From contig NZ_JUPI01000081.1 in assembly GCF_001074805.1 (NCBI RefSeq), forward strand, positions 1 through 39,541: a stretch of DNA of 39,541 nt. The letters run 5' to 3'. Positions 19,170-27,631 of the stretch are shown here, piece after piece. A program made the translations under genes and the position numbers. The DNA comes from Streptococcus parasanguinis. GTDB taxonomy: Bacteria > Bacillota > Bacilli > Lactobacillales > Streptococcaceae. Under the pieces are notes generated by a model. The model was not told the origin of the DNA and ran no database searches. It saw only the letters and a list, made by a program, of their open reading frames with translations. The first letter of the stretch is position 1; each line of letters opens with the position of its first letter.

Positions 19170-19201
19170 GAAGAAAACCCCAGCAAGCTGGGGTTTTCTT
19201 C
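19170..19201. terminator. Bidirectional terminator between convergent genes
   Basis: A perfect 15-base-pair stem (19170-19184 with 19187-19201) with A-rich and T-rich ends serves the plus-strand membrane gene and the minus-strand CoA-binding gene. Confidence 0.88.
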
Positions 19202-19221
19202 TATGATCAATTGTTTATCAT

Positions 19222-19674
19222 TTATAAACCGTATAGGGAGTCTCCTAAGATCAGTCGGGTGTGTTCCCGTTTGATACAGCGGTTCATGACGATATCTTCT
19301 CGTCCAGCTCCACGAAGGATTTCTTCTGCTTCTTGATTTTCCAGCTCCAATTGTGCCCAGAAAATTTTCGCATCCGTCTCAATAAAATCACGTGCCACAT
19401 CTGGTAAAAACTCACTGCGTCGGTATACATCGACGATATCTACTGGGAAAGGAATCTCCTGCAAGCTAGCATACACCGTTTCTCCAAGAATCTGGCCACC
19501 GGCTGCACGAGGATTAACAGGAATAATCCGATAGCCCCTCTCTTGCATCTCCTTACTGACACGATGACTGGTCGTATCTTCACGATCAGATAATCCAACT
19601 ACAGCGATGATCTTGCTCGTTTCTAGGTAATGTTTGATAATGCCATCACTAGGATTGCGAAATGAATAAGCCAT
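19222..19674 (-). CDS. CoA-binding protein (YccU type)
   Basis: The 150-residue protein is a Rossmann-fold CoA-binding domain protein: IIAVVGLSDREDTTSH is the nucleotide-binding turn and RGYRIIPVNPRA the second strand; VDIVDVYRRSEFLPDVA follows. No catalytic domain is attached; members are small cytoplasmic proteins of unclear role. The ATG at 19672-19674 has AAAGGAG upstream; the frame opens as far as 19806 but covers the promoter. It lies directly after polA, the same polA-CoA-binding order known in pneumococcus. Confidence 0.88.
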   Translation of the reverse strand: MAYSFRNPSDGIIKHYLETSKIIAVVGLSDREDTTSHRVSKEMQERGYRIIPVNPRAAGGQILGETVYASLQEIPFPVDIVDVYRRSEFLPDVARDFIETDAKIFWAQLELENQEAEEILRGAGREDIVMNRCIKREHTRLILGDSLYGL

Positions 19675-19711
19675 AAGAATCTCCTTTTGTATGCGTTTCC
19701 TTTCTTTAAAT

Positions 19712-19738
19712 AGTATAACAATACGGAAGGCATTGCAA
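19712..19738 (-). promoter_or_regulatory. Promoter of the CoA-binding protein gene
   Basis: The -10 is TATACT (19712-19717), preceded by TGT, with TTGCAA (19733-19738) 15 bases upstream; the spacing is short, so the extended -10 may dominate. Confidence 0.5.
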
Positions 19739-19750
19739 GTGTTTGTCATT

Positions 19751-19782
19751 AAAAGAGGTAGGAAACTGAAAAGTCTCCTACC
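19751..19782 (-). terminator. polA terminator
   Basis: GGTAGGAGAC (19773-19782) pairs with 19757-19766 with one mismatch across a six-base loop, followed by TCTTTT on the minus strand, about 25 bases after the polA stop. Confidence 0.65.
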
Positions 19783-19808
19783 GCTTTCTGTTTTGAACAA
19801 ACTCAATT

Positions 19809-22454
19809 TTATTTGGCTTCATACCATGTCTTGCCTTCGTTTTCATCGGCTTCCAGTGGTACTGCAAGTTCGATAGCGGATTCCATGGTCTCTTTGACTA
19901 GTTCTTTGATCGCTGCCAGTTCATCACTTGGCACTTGCAGAACGATTTCATCATGCACTTGAAGAAGCATCTTGGTCTTGTATGCTCCTCTTTCTAGCGC
20001 TTGGTCCAAGTGGATCATGGCAATTTTCAAGATGTCTGCTGCAGATCCTTGGATCGGTGAGTTAATAGCTGTCCGCTCCGCAAAGCCTCGAACATTGAAG
20101 TTGCGAGAATTGATATCTGGAATCTCCCGACGACGCTTGAAGAGAGTCTCCACATAGCCTTTATCACGCGCTTCCCGTACCACTCTCTCCATATAGTCCT
20201 TGATGCCAGGGTAGCGTTCGAAGTAGGTCTCAATATAAGCCTTGGCTTCTTTTCGACTGATCCCTAGGTTGTTAGACAGTCCAAAGTCGGAAATTCCATA
20301 AACCACACCGAAGTTTACTGCTTTTGCATTGCGACGGTCGTTCGGCGTCACATCTTCAGGTTTTGCAATATTGAAAACTCGCATAGCAGTCGATGTATGG
20401 ATATCTGCCCCATGTTTAAAGGCGTCAATCAAATGCTCATCTCCCGAAATATGGGCCAAGACGCGCAGTTCGATTTGTGAATAGTCCGAACTCAGCAAGA
20501 CACTGTTTTCCTCTTCTGGGACAAAGGCCTTACGAATAAGACGACCTTGTTCCAAACGGACAGGAATGTTTTGCAGGTTGGGATCCACACTGGACAAACG
20601 GCCTGTCTGCGTCAAATCCTGTACATAGCGGGTATGGATCTTCCCATCTTCCAAAATCCAATCTTGAAGACCGATGACATAGGTCGACTGGATCTTAGCA
20701 ATTTGGCGGTATTCAAGAATCTTAGACACAATCGGTGCAATTGGAGCCAGGCGTTCCAAGACATCAACGGCTGTTGAATAGCCGGTTTTTGTCTTCTTAG
20801 TATATTCAAGAGGGAGTCCCAATTTTTCAAAGAGAATGACCCCCAATTGTTTTGGAGAATTGATATTAAACTCTTCTCCTGCAAGCTCGTAGATTTCTTG
20901 AGTCAAGCGCTCCAAGACCACTTCGTTTTCCACCTGCATGTCTTCTAGGGTCTGACGCTCTACCTTGATCCCCGCGATTTCCATCTTGGCCAAAACAGCT
21001 GCTAGCGGTTGCTCCATATCATAGAGCAAATCTAGTTGGTCATGGGCCTGCAACTGCTCTACCATGGGCTCTTCGGTATCCAGTAGAACAGCGACTTTCC
21101 GTGCCAAATGCTCTAATAGGACCGCCTTTTCTGGGATAGCTCTTTTGGCTCCCTTGCCATAAACGACTTCGTCCAGCGGCAGCGCAATCTGACTATAGAG
21201 ACTCGCAATGGTTGAAATTTCATTGTCCTCTACGGTCGACAAGAGATACTTGGCCAATCGACTGTCAAACGCGGGATTTTGAAGGGAAATGCCCAAGTGG
21301 CTGAGCAAGACCTTGGCCCGCTTGAAGTCATAGACCTTGAGGGGCGTTTTTTCGAGAAATTCTTTGAAAATCGGTGTTTGTAAAAGACCAGTATCCGTAC
21401 TCGCGTAGAGCTGACCTTCGGTCCCCCATGCAAAACCGATGATGGGTTCCGTATGGTAATTGTCCCCAAAAATCTCAAAATGGAAGAAACTATCTTCCGT
21501 GAGCATATCTGAAGTGACTTGCTCGACTTCTGTATAGTCAATGGCTACAGGAGCTGCTTCTTCTCCACTGAGATCCAAGGCCTGACGGAGTTGCTTGAAG
21601 CCCATCTCCTCATAAAACTTGGCGAGATTTTCTAGATGAGGGCCCGTATAGGTGATATCGTCAAGTCCAATTTCAATAGGCGCATTGGTATCAATGGTTG
21701 CGAGAGTCTTGGATAGGTAGGCCTGCTCCTTGTCATTGATGAGGTTTTCCTTCATCTTAGAAGCCTTCATCTCATCGATATGCTCGTAAATACCATCGAG
21801 AGAGCCATACTCTAGGAGTAGTTTGATCCCTGTCTTTTCTCCGATCTTAGTCACACCTGGGATATTATCCGATTTATCTCCCATCAAGGCCTTGAGGTCG
21901 ATAAATTGCTCTGGTGTCAGCCCCATCTTTTCTTTGAGATAGGCCGGAGTGAATTCCTCAAACTCCGCTACCCCTTTTTTGGAAATCTCAACCACCGTAT
22001 TGTCATCTGTCAGCTGGATCAAATCCTTATCCCCAGAGACAATGGTGACTTCAAATGGCACCGAAGTAGTTTCTGCCATCTTATCTAGTGTTCCAATAAT
22101 ATCATCCGCTTCATACTGGGCCAGCTCATAATGGCGGATTCCCAAATGATCCAGTTGCTCACGAATGAAAGGAAACTGCTCGCGGAACTCATCTGGAGTT
22201 TTTGCACGGCCCCCTTTGTAGTCGGCATACATCTCCGTCCGAAAAGTCGTCTTTCCTGCATCAAAAGCAACGAGGACATGGGTCGGTTGGATGCGCTCTA
22301 AGAGATGGCTCAACATGAGGTTAAAGCCATAAACCGCATTGGTATGCAGACCATTAGCATTTTTGAAACGGTCAATTTGATTATAGAGTGCAAAAAAGGC
22401 ACGAAAAGCGACGGAAGACCCGTCGATGAGTAGTAATTTATTCTTTTTTTCCAT
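19809..22454 (-). CDS. polA: DNA polymerase I
   Basis: Pol I processes Okazaki fragments and fills repair gaps. The 880-residue chosen product starts MEKKNKLLLIDGSS. The 5'-nuclease domain occupies about 1-290 (QYEADDIIGTL, VSGDKDLIQL, MGDKSDNIPG). The middle 3'-5' exonuclease domain is degenerate: the DxE site reads FHFEIFG, as in other streptococcal Pol I. The polymerase domain has motif A DYSQIELR, motif B RRNAKAVNFGVVYG and motif C VHDEIVLQ. A TATAAT sits only 6 bases before the ATG and no Shine-Dalgarno is present. The frame stays open 13 codons further upstream, but that ATG lies before the -10. Confidence 0.96.
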   Translation of the reverse strand: MEKKNKLLLIDGSSVAFRAFFALYNQIDRFKNANGLHTNAVYGFNLMLSHLLERIQPTHVLVAFDAGKTTFRTEMYADYKGGRAKTPDEFREQFPFIREQLDHLGIRHYELAQYEADDIIGTLDKMAETTSVPFEVTIVSGDKDLIQLTDDNTVVEISKKGVAEFEEFTPAYLKEKMGLTPEQFIDLKALMGDKSDNIPGVTKIGEKTGIKLLLEYGSLDGIYEHIDEMKASKMKENLINDKEQAYLSKTLATIDTNAPIEIGLDDITYTGPHLENLAKFYEEMGFKQLRQALDLSGEEAAPVAIDYTEVEQVTSDMLTEDSFFHFEIFGDNYHTEPIIGFAWGTEGQLYASTDTGLLQTPIFKEFLEKTPLKVYDFKRAKVLLSHLGISLQNPAFDSRLAKYLLSTVEDNEISTIASLYSQIALPLDEVVYGKGAKRAIPEKAVLLEHLARKVAVLLDTEEPMVEQLQAHDQLDLLYDMEQPLAAVLAKMEIAGIKVERQTLEDMQVENEVVLERLTQEIYELAGEEFNINSPKQLGVILFEKLGLPLEYTKKTKTGYSTAVDVLERLAPIAPIVSKILEYRQIAKIQSTYVIGLQDWILEDGKIHTRYVQDLTQTGRLSSVDPNLQNIPVRLEQGRLIRKAFVPEEENSVLLSSDYSQIELRVLAHISGDEHLIDAFKHGADIHTSTAMRVFNIAKPEDVTPNDRRNAKAVNFGVVYGISDFGLSNNLGISRKEAKAYIETYFERYPGIKDYMERVVREARDKGYVETLFKRRREIPDINSRNFNVRGFAERTAINSPIQGSAADILKIAMIHLDQALERGAYKTKMLLQVHDEIVLQVPSDELAAIKELVKETMESAIELAVPLEADENEGKTWYEAK

Positions 22455-22460
22455 AGGCCT

Positions 22461-22466
22461 ATTATA
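22461..22466 (-). promoter_or_regulatory. polA promoter -10, directly before the start codon
   Basis: TATAAT preceded by TGG (extended -10) ends 6 bases before the polA ATG (22452-22454). Normal start-site spacing would place the first RNA base on or next to the A of the ATG, giving a leaderless message. The -35 region is weak. Confidence 0.6.
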
Positions 22467-22493
22467 CCACGAATCACAAGGTCTCTGGTACAT

Positions 22494-22518
22494 AAAAACT
22501 CTACCCTTTCGGGTAGAG
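22494..22518 (-). terminator. Terminator of the 23-codon gene
   Basis: A perfect 8-base-pair stem closed by a GAAA tetraloop (22511-22518 with 22499-22506) is followed by five T residues. It lies 40 bases after the small gene's stop and just before the polA promoter. Confidence 0.85.
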
Positions 22519-22558
22519 CCTTCTTTAGGAGTTTCTTATGAAAAATGAAGAGAAGTGT

Positions 22559-22630
22559 TTATTCGCCGTAACAAGAACCTTGTTGTGGCAATTTCTTAAA
22601 GCGTTTTGGATAATTAACTGAGATTTTCAT
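22559..22630 (-). CDS. Short peptide gene of 23 codons, unknown function
   Basis: The product begins MKISVNYPKRFKK and ends GSCYGE. It is strongly basic in the first half and has a single cysteine four residues from the end. GAGGT sits 7 bases before the ATG, a TATACT -10 lies at 22663-22668, and a strong GAAA-loop terminator follows at 22494-22518, so it looks like a complete transcription unit and not chance. There is no signal peptide, Gly-Gly leader site or neighbouring modification or export gene. It may be a secreted or signalling peptide precursor, a regulatory peptide, or a leader peptide related to polA. I do not recognise the family. Confidence 0.6.
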   Translation of the reverse strand: MKISVNYPKRFKKLPQQGSCYGE

Positions 22631-22633
22631 TTT

Positions 22634-22668
22634 CTGTACCTCATTTCTTATTGGATGAGTACAGTATA
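22634..22668 (-). promoter_or_regulatory. Promoter and inverted repeat before the 23-codon gene
   Basis: The -10 TATACT (22663-22668) has no good -35. An imperfect inverted repeat, CTGTACCTCAT (22634-22644) against ATGAGTACAG (22655-22664), spans from the -10 edge to the ribosome-binding site; it could be an operator, or a hairpin hiding GAGGT if transcription starts further upstream. Confidence 0.5.
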
Positions 22669-22711
22669 CAAGAGAAACCTAAACGATTCCTTATAGAAAG
22701 CTTCAAGAAAA

Positions 22712-24175
22712 CTAAAAGCTGAGGCGCAAAACACGCGGTTGTTTTTTCCTGCAAGCTGGTAACTGAAGATGGAGCCCTGTCTCATCTTGGCTCCAAGAAA
22801 GGGGCTGGCTTTCTCCAAGGAGCTCTAGCTTTTGAATGCGCGCATGAAGGATTCTCGGTTGCTTGAGGTCATAGGCGAGAGACGGCAAGGTCAACTCTTC
22901 CGTCCTTCCACTTGGTTCCAGCTGGATAGCATAAAGAAAGCCATCACGCATGGTATAGCGGAAATCTCGGCTGGTATAGAGTGGCGCTTGCCCGTCTGAG
23001 AAGGAACCTTCCCGGGCCTCGGTCGGTCCGTCTGATGACACCCGCCAAGGCCGACTCTGATAAATGGCTTCTCCATTTACCTCCAGCCAGTCCCCAATCT
23101 CTGTGAGGATGTCTTGGTCTTGCTCAGGGATCGTGCCATCTGCCTTGGGTCCAATATTGAGCAGAAGATTGCCATTTTTGGCCACAACATCAACTAAATT
23201 TTGTAGCAATTCCTTACTGGTCTTGTAGGCTAGATCCTGGGTATAACACCAAGAATTACGGGCAATTGCGGTATCCATTTGCCACGGAAAGGCTTGCGTC
23301 TCTCCGTAGCCTCCCCGCTCCATCTCAACGATTCCTGAACCGAAAGGGAGGGCATCCTGTTTGTAACAAACAGCCACCTTTCGATCCTCTTGTGCTGCTA
23401 GATTGTAATAATAAGCCAAAAAGCGCATCAAGTAGGGACGGAAACTCTCATGCTGGATCCACCAGTCAAAATAAAGGAGCTCTGGCTGGTAGTCCCGCAC
23501 CAGTTCACAGGTTCGCAACAGCCAATCTTCCAAGAATTCTTTACTTGGATAAGGCTTGGAAGTCAGATCAAAATGATCCTTGGGCTCTGGCTCGGCTGGC
23601 CAATAAAGGCTGTCTCTTGGGACTTCCTGCGGAATGTCACTAGTGAATTCCTTGCCATGTGAAAAGAAAAACTGGTGTTCTGCCCGGTGAGAGGACGTAC
23701 AGAAGTGCAGGCCACGTTTTTCTGCTTCCTCCCTCAGCTCTCCTAAGACATCTCGTCTCGGCCCCATTTCTAAACTATTATAAGGCGAGAGAGTAGAGGC
23801 ATACATCTGAAAACCATCGTGGTGCTCCGCAACTGGAAAAAGATACTGGGCTCCCGCTTTTTGAAAGAGATCCAGCCAAGATGCCGGATCAAATTGATCG
23901 GCTGTAAAAAGAGGAATGAGATCCTTGTAACCAAAGCTAGCCTGGTCTCCGAAATGCTCTCGATGATAGTCATAGCAAGGATTGCCTTGGATATACATAT
24001 TTCGCGAATACCATTCTGAACCGAAGGCAGGTACACTGTAGACGCCCCAGTGGATAAAGATCCCAAATTTGGCATCTCGATACCAATCTGGACAGATTTG
24101 ATGGCTAAGAGAGTCCCAGGTTGGTTCAAAAGGACCTGACTGGACGACTTGATCAATCTCTTCAAGGCTTATCAT
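22712..24175 (-). CDS. Intracellular alpha-L-fucosidase, GH29 family
   Basis: The 487-residue protein is a GH29 glycosidase that removes alpha-linked fucose from oligosaccharides. Marks are WYRDAKFGIFIHWG (31-44), EHHDGFQMY (117-125) and ELLYFDWW (232-239), with D237 as the expected nucleophile. There is no signal peptide or anchor, so it would act on imported host or milk-type glycans in the cytoplasm. The ATG at 24173-24175 has AGGAG 6 bases upstream; the frame continues to 24268 across the promoter. It is a single gene between polA and the trp operon, without a transporter beside it, and its base composition looks richer in GC than its neighbours. Confidence 0.85.
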   Translation of the reverse strand: MISLEEIDQVVQSGPFEPTWDSLSHQICPDWYRDAKFGIFIHWGVYSVPAFGSEWYSRNMYIQGNPCYDYHREHFGDQASFGYKDLIPLFTADQFDPASWLDLFQKAGAQYLFPVAEHHDGFQMYASTLSPYNSLEMGPRRDVLGELREEAEKRGLHFCTSSHRAEHQFFFSHGKEFTSDIPQEVPRDSLYWPAEPEPKDHFDLTSKPYPSKEFLEDWLLRTCELVRDYQPELLYFDWWIQHESFRPYLMRFLAYYYNLAAQEDRKVAVCYKQDALPFGSGIVEMERGGYGETQAFPWQMDTAIARNSWCYTQDLAYKTSKELLQNLVDVVAKNGNLLLNIGPKADGTIPEQDQDILTEIGDWLEVNGEAIYQSRPWRVSSDGPTEAREGSFSDGQAPLYTSRDFRYTMRDGFLYAIQLEPSGRTEELTLPSLAYDLKQPRILHARIQKLELLGESQPLSWSQDETGLHLQLPACRKKQPRVLRLSF

Positions 24176-24206
24176 TCTCTTCTCCTCTTTTCTTGTTACT
24201 ACCTCT

Positions 24207-24245
24207 ATTGTAACGAGAAAGCCTCGTTTGTAAAGACAAACGAGG
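24207..24245 (-). promoter_or_regulatory. Fucosidase promoter with overlapping palindrome
   Basis: The promoter is -35 TTTACA (24229-24234), 16 bases, -10 TACAAT (24207-24212). A perfect 10-base inverted repeat with a 4-base centre (24222-24231 with 24236-24245) covers the -35. It can be a repressor operator, and as RNA it could also act as a weak terminator for trp transcripts. Confidence 0.6.
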
Positions 24246-24263
24246 GGAATGTTTAAAATAGTA

Positions 24264-24294
24264 GACAAAGAGCTTGATCTAGGAGAATCAAGCT
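24264..24294 (-). terminator. trp operon terminator
   Basis: AGCTTGAT (24287-24294) pairs perfectly with 24271-24278 across an 8-base loop, followed by CTTTGTCT. It lies about 20 bases after the trpA stop. The T tract is interrupted. Confidence 0.6.
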
Positions 24295-24316
24295 GATGAT
24301 GAATGAAATGAAGCTT

Positions 24317-25093
24317 CTAGCCCTTCACTGCTTGAGAAATAAAACGAGCGATGGCGTCTGTCTCCCCTTGGTGGAGAGCCTTAACGATTTTGGACCCCAC
24401 AATCACTCCATCTGAGACCTTGTTGAAACGGTGAACATCCTCCATGCTGGAAACTCCAAAACCTGTTAAAACAGGAATGGACGCTATTTCGTGTAATTGG
24501 GCCAAGTGATGGTCCAAGTCATCTCGATAGCTACCAGCTTTCCCCGTCACTCCATTGACAGCAACGGCATAGATAAATCCTTCTGCATCATGGATCAATT
24601 TCTTCTGACGCTCGATTCCTGTGGTTAAGCTCACTAGCGGCACCAAAGCGATGTCTTTATCCACTAAGAGAGGCTCTACCAGATCTGCATGCTCATGAGG
24701 AAGATCCGGAATAATCACTCCCTTGACCGCTGTTCCTTCTACATCTCTAAAGAAGTTTTCAAGCCCATATTGGAACAAGGGGTTGAAATAGGTCATGATG
24801 ACCAAAGGAACACTTGTCTCTAAGTGCTGGATCGTTTGTACCAGTTCCTGTGTCGTCGTCCCATGGGCTAAACTTCTTAGTCCCGCCTCTTCAATCACAG
24901 GGCCATCTGCCACCGGATCTGAAAAAGGAATGCCAACTTCAATGGCTGAGACACCAAGCTCCTCCAAAAATTGGATGGTTTCCTGCAAACCTTCCAAGCC
25001 TTTTTCATGATCTCCTGCCATGATATAAGGAACAAAGATCCCTTGCTGCTGGTCTTTCAGCTTTTGTAAATGCTCTGTTAAGGTCTTTCCCAT
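24317..25093 (-). CDS. trpA: Tryptophan synthase alpha subunit
   Basis: TrpA (258 residues) cleaves indole-3-glycerol phosphate to indole and glyceraldehyde phosphate, passing indole to TrpB. The [16 protein letters not shown] signature with the catalytic aspartate is present, as are IIPDLPHEH and the phosphate-binding [10 protein letters not shown]. It is the last gene of the operon, one base after trpB. Confidence 0.97.
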   Translation of the reverse strand: MGKTLTEHLQKLKDQQQGIFVPYIMAGDHEKGLEGLQETIQFLEELGVSAIEVGIPFSDPVADGPVIEEAGLRSLAHGTTTQELVQTIQHLETSVPLVIMTYFNPLFQYGLENFFRDVEGTAVKGVIIPDLPHEHADLVEPLLVDKDIALVPLVSLTTGIERQKKLIHDAEGFIYAVAVNGVTGKAGSYRDDLDHHLAQLHEIASIPVLTGFGVSSMEDVHRFNKVSDGVIVGSKIVKALHQGETDAIARFISQAVKG

Positions 25094-25094
25094 C

Positions 25095-26300
25095 TTACTC
25101 TCCTCTCTCTTGTTCTAGGCGGTCTTTGACTTGTACCACATCTTTGTCCCCACGTCCTGATAAGCAAACGATCATAGATTTTTCAGGCCCCATTTCCTTG
25201 GCCAACTTCACCGCATAGGCGATAGCATGGCTCGATTCCAGAGCTGGAATGATTCCTTCTACTTTCGAAAGCAATTGAAAGGCTTCTAGGGCTTCTTGGT
25301 CTGTCACAGGCACATAGGTTGCCCGCTTGATTTCATGGAAATAAGAATGCTCTGGCCCAATCCCAGGGTAATCGAGACCTGCCGAAATCGAGAAGGCTTC
25401 TAAAATCTGTCCATGGGCATCCTGTAACACATCCATCAATGCGCCGTGAAGGACTCCGGGACGCCCCTTGGTCAAGGTTGCTGCATGCTGGTCTGTATCT
25501 ACTCCAAGGCCAGCAGCTTCCGCCCCATACATGGCAACAGATGTATCCTCAACAAAAGGATAAAAGAGCCCAATAGCGTTCGATCCGCCTCCTACACAGG
25601 CTAGGACGGCATCTGGCAACGCACCATCATTTTGCTCTGCAAATTGGCGTTTGGCTTCTCGACCGATGACACTTTGAAAATCACGGACAATTTCTGGGAA
25701 TGGATGAGGTCCTAGAGCAGAACCCATGATATAGTGGGTATCCTCCACATTTGCTACCCAGGCTCTAAGAGCAGCATTGACCGCATCCTTGAGGACACGT
25801 GACCCATCTGTTACTGATTGAACCTTGGCGCCCAATAACTCCATCCGAAAGACATTGAGGGCTTGGCGTTTGACATCTTCTTCCCCCATGTAGATGGTGC
25901 ATTCCATATCAAATAAAGCAGCAGCCGTTGCCGTTGCAACACCGTGCTGTCCGGCCCCTGTTTCTGCGATGATCTTCTTTTTGCCCATCCGATGTGCCAA
26001 TAAAACCTGTCCTAGGGCATTATTAATTTTATGAGCCCCTGTGTGGTTGAGGTCTTCCCTTTTAAGAAAAATCTTGGCTCCACCGACATACTTGGTAAGA
26101 TTTTTAGCGTAATAGAGCGGTGTTTCCCGACCGACATATTGTTTCAGAAGCTGATCCAATTCTGCTTGAAAAGAAGGATCTGCTTGACTTTCTCTGTAGG
26201 CTTCTTCTAATTCTAAAACTGCTGTCATCAAGGTTTCAGGAACAAATCGTCCCCCGAACCGCCCATAAAATCCGTTTTGATCTGGTTGTTTATATGCCAT
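25095..26300 (-). CDS. trpB: Tryptophan synthase beta subunit
   Basis: TrpB (401 residues) condenses indole and serine with pyridoxal phosphate. The lysine site [27 protein letters not shown] and the phosphate-binding GGGSNAIG are all seen. The ATG at 26298-26300 overlaps the trpF end by 11 bases. Confidence 0.98.
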   Translation of the reverse strand: MAYKQPDQNGFYGRFGGRFVPETLMTAVLELEEAYRESQADPSFQAELDQLLKQYVGRETPLYYAKNLTKYVGGAKIFLKREDLNHTGAHKINNALGQVLLAHRMGKKKIIAETGAGQHGVATATAAALFDMECTIYMGEEDVKRQALNVFRMELLGAKVQSVTDGSRVLKDAVNAALRAWVANVEDTHYIMGSALGPHPFPEIVRDFQSVIGREAKRQFAEQNDGALPDAVLACVGGGSNAIGLFYPFVEDTSVAMYGAEAAGLGVDTDQHAATLTKGRPGVLHGALMDVLQDAHGQILEAFSISAGLDYPGIGPEHSYFHEIKRATYVPVTDQEALEAFQLLSKVEGIIPALESSHAIAYAVKLAKEMGPEKSMIVCLSGRGDKDVVQVKDRLEQERGE

Positions 26301-26877
26301 GCTTGACCCTTTCTATAAATCGTTTTATTTTTTCTTGATCTTTTTTTCCATTTGTCTCGACCCCACTGGATACATCCACCGCATAAGGATGAAAGAAGCG
26401 AATGGCATCTGCTACATTGTCTTCCGTCAAGCCTCCTGCAATAAAGAAAGGCTTTGTAACGTTTTGACTTTCGAGTTCTTGCCAGTTAAACGTCTCTCCA
26501 CTTCCTGCTACAGGAGCATCAAAGAGCAGATAATCGGCACTGGTCTCAGGAAGAGTCGCGTCTTTCCCCACTTGAACAGCGCGAATCATTTGTTGGGGAA
26601 GGTCTTGCAAGATGGTTTCATCCATCGGTCCATGCACTTGTATCAGGTCCAAACCCACAACTTGGCAAGCTTGCTCCACTTCTTCTCTTTGTGGCGATAC
26701 AAAAACACCGACTTTTTGAACCCCCTTTGGAATCCCTGTAGCCAACTGCCGAGCTTGTTCCAACGTGACTTGCCGTTTGCTTGGTGCAAAGACAAAACCA
26801 ATGTAGTCCGCACCGGCTTCAACAGCCGTCTGCACGGCTTCTGGAGTGGACAATCCGCAAATTTTAACCTTTGTCAA
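26290..26877 (-). CDS. trpF: Phosphoribosylanthranilate isomerase
   Basis: TrpF (195 residues) isomerises phosphoribosylanthranilate to Cd[13 protein letters not shown] holds the catalytic cysteine; the late catalytic aspartate is in [10 protein letters not shown]. The start codon is TTG (26875-26877), with AAAGGAG exactly 7 bases upstream, and lies inside the trpC end (14-base overlap), so translation is coupled. It is a separate gene, not fused to trpC as in E. coli. Confidence 0.95.
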   Translation of the reverse strand: MTKVKICGLSTPEAVQTAVEAGADYIGFVFAPSKRQVTLEQARQLATGIPKGVQKVGVFVSPQREEVEQACQVVGLDLIQVHGPMDETILQDLPQQMIRAVQVGKDATLPETSADYLLFDAPVAGSGETFNWQELESQNVTKPFFIAGGLTEDNVADAIRFFHPYAVDVSSGVETNGKKDQEKIKRFIERVKHGI

Positions 26878-27631
26878 TCTGCAACTCCTTTACTTTTTCA
26901 GCCACATTGTCTGCCTTCATGAGGGCTGTCCCAACGAGAATGCCATTAAAATAAGGAGCCAGCATACGCGCATCTGCTGCTGTGAAAATAGCAGACTCCG
27001 AGATGTAAACCGGTTCTTGTTCAAAGCTTGTCGCCAATTCAAGGCTAGTATGAAGATCTGTCTCAAAGGTCACCAAGTTGCGATTATTGACCCCTATGAT
27101 CTGAGCCCCAATCCGGTGAGCGACCTCTAGTTCTGTCAGATTATGGGTCTCCACCAAGACCTCCAGGCCCAGATGGGTCGCAAACTCATAGAGCTCCTTC
27201 AGACGAGCCTCTGATAAGGCTGCAACAATCAACAAGATCACAGTCGCCCCTGCGTTTCGCGCCCGAATCAGTTGCTTTTCATCCATAATGAAATCTTTGT
27301 TGAGGGTGGGAATACGCACCTGACTAGATATTTCGCGGAGATACTCGATACTGCCCTTGAAAAACACTTCATCGGTCAAGACAGAAATCATCACGGCCCC
27401 ATTTTCTTCGTAAGTCTTAGCCTGCGCGACGATATCCACATCGACATGAATATCTCCCAGACTCGGGCTGGCCTTTTTCACTTCCGCAATGACCTGAAGC
27501 TTTTCTGGATGGCTCTTTAGGTAATCATACAGGCGGTAGGTCTCGCGCAAAGGTTGGAGCTCCTCTTCTTTCATCGCAGCCACTTCACGCGCCTTTTCCT
27601 TTAGAATCTTTGGTAAGAATTCTTGACTCAT
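26864..27631 (-). CDS. trpC: Indole-3-glycerol phosphate synthase
   Basis: TrpC (255 residues) closes the indole ring. [15 protein letters not shown] contains the catalytic lysine, and [14 protein letters not shown] and [11 protein letters not shown] follow in the expected order of the TIM barrel. Its ATG overlaps the trpGD stop as ATGA. Confidence 0.97.
   Translation of the reverse strand: MSQEFLPKILKEKAREVAAMKEEELQPLRETYRLYDYLKSHPEKLQVIAEVKKASPSLGDIHVDVDIVAQAKTYEENGAVMISVLTDEVFFKGSIEYLREISSQVRIPTLNKDFIMDEKQLIRARNAGATVILLIVAALSEARLKELYEFATHLGLEVLVETHNLTELEVAHRIGAQIIGVNNRNLVTFETDLHTSLELATSFEQEPVYISESAIFTAADARMLAPYFNGILVGTALMKADNVAEKVKELQIDKG

Noticed and set aside
22455-22493. Longer polA start 13 codons upstream
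   Set aside because: The extension contains the TATAAT promoter and is absent from the streptococcal Pol I start as I know it.
26299-26922. 207-codon plus-strand frame opposite trpF and trpB
   Set aside because: It is antisense to well-identified trp genes, has no recognisable protein features and no promoter or SD.
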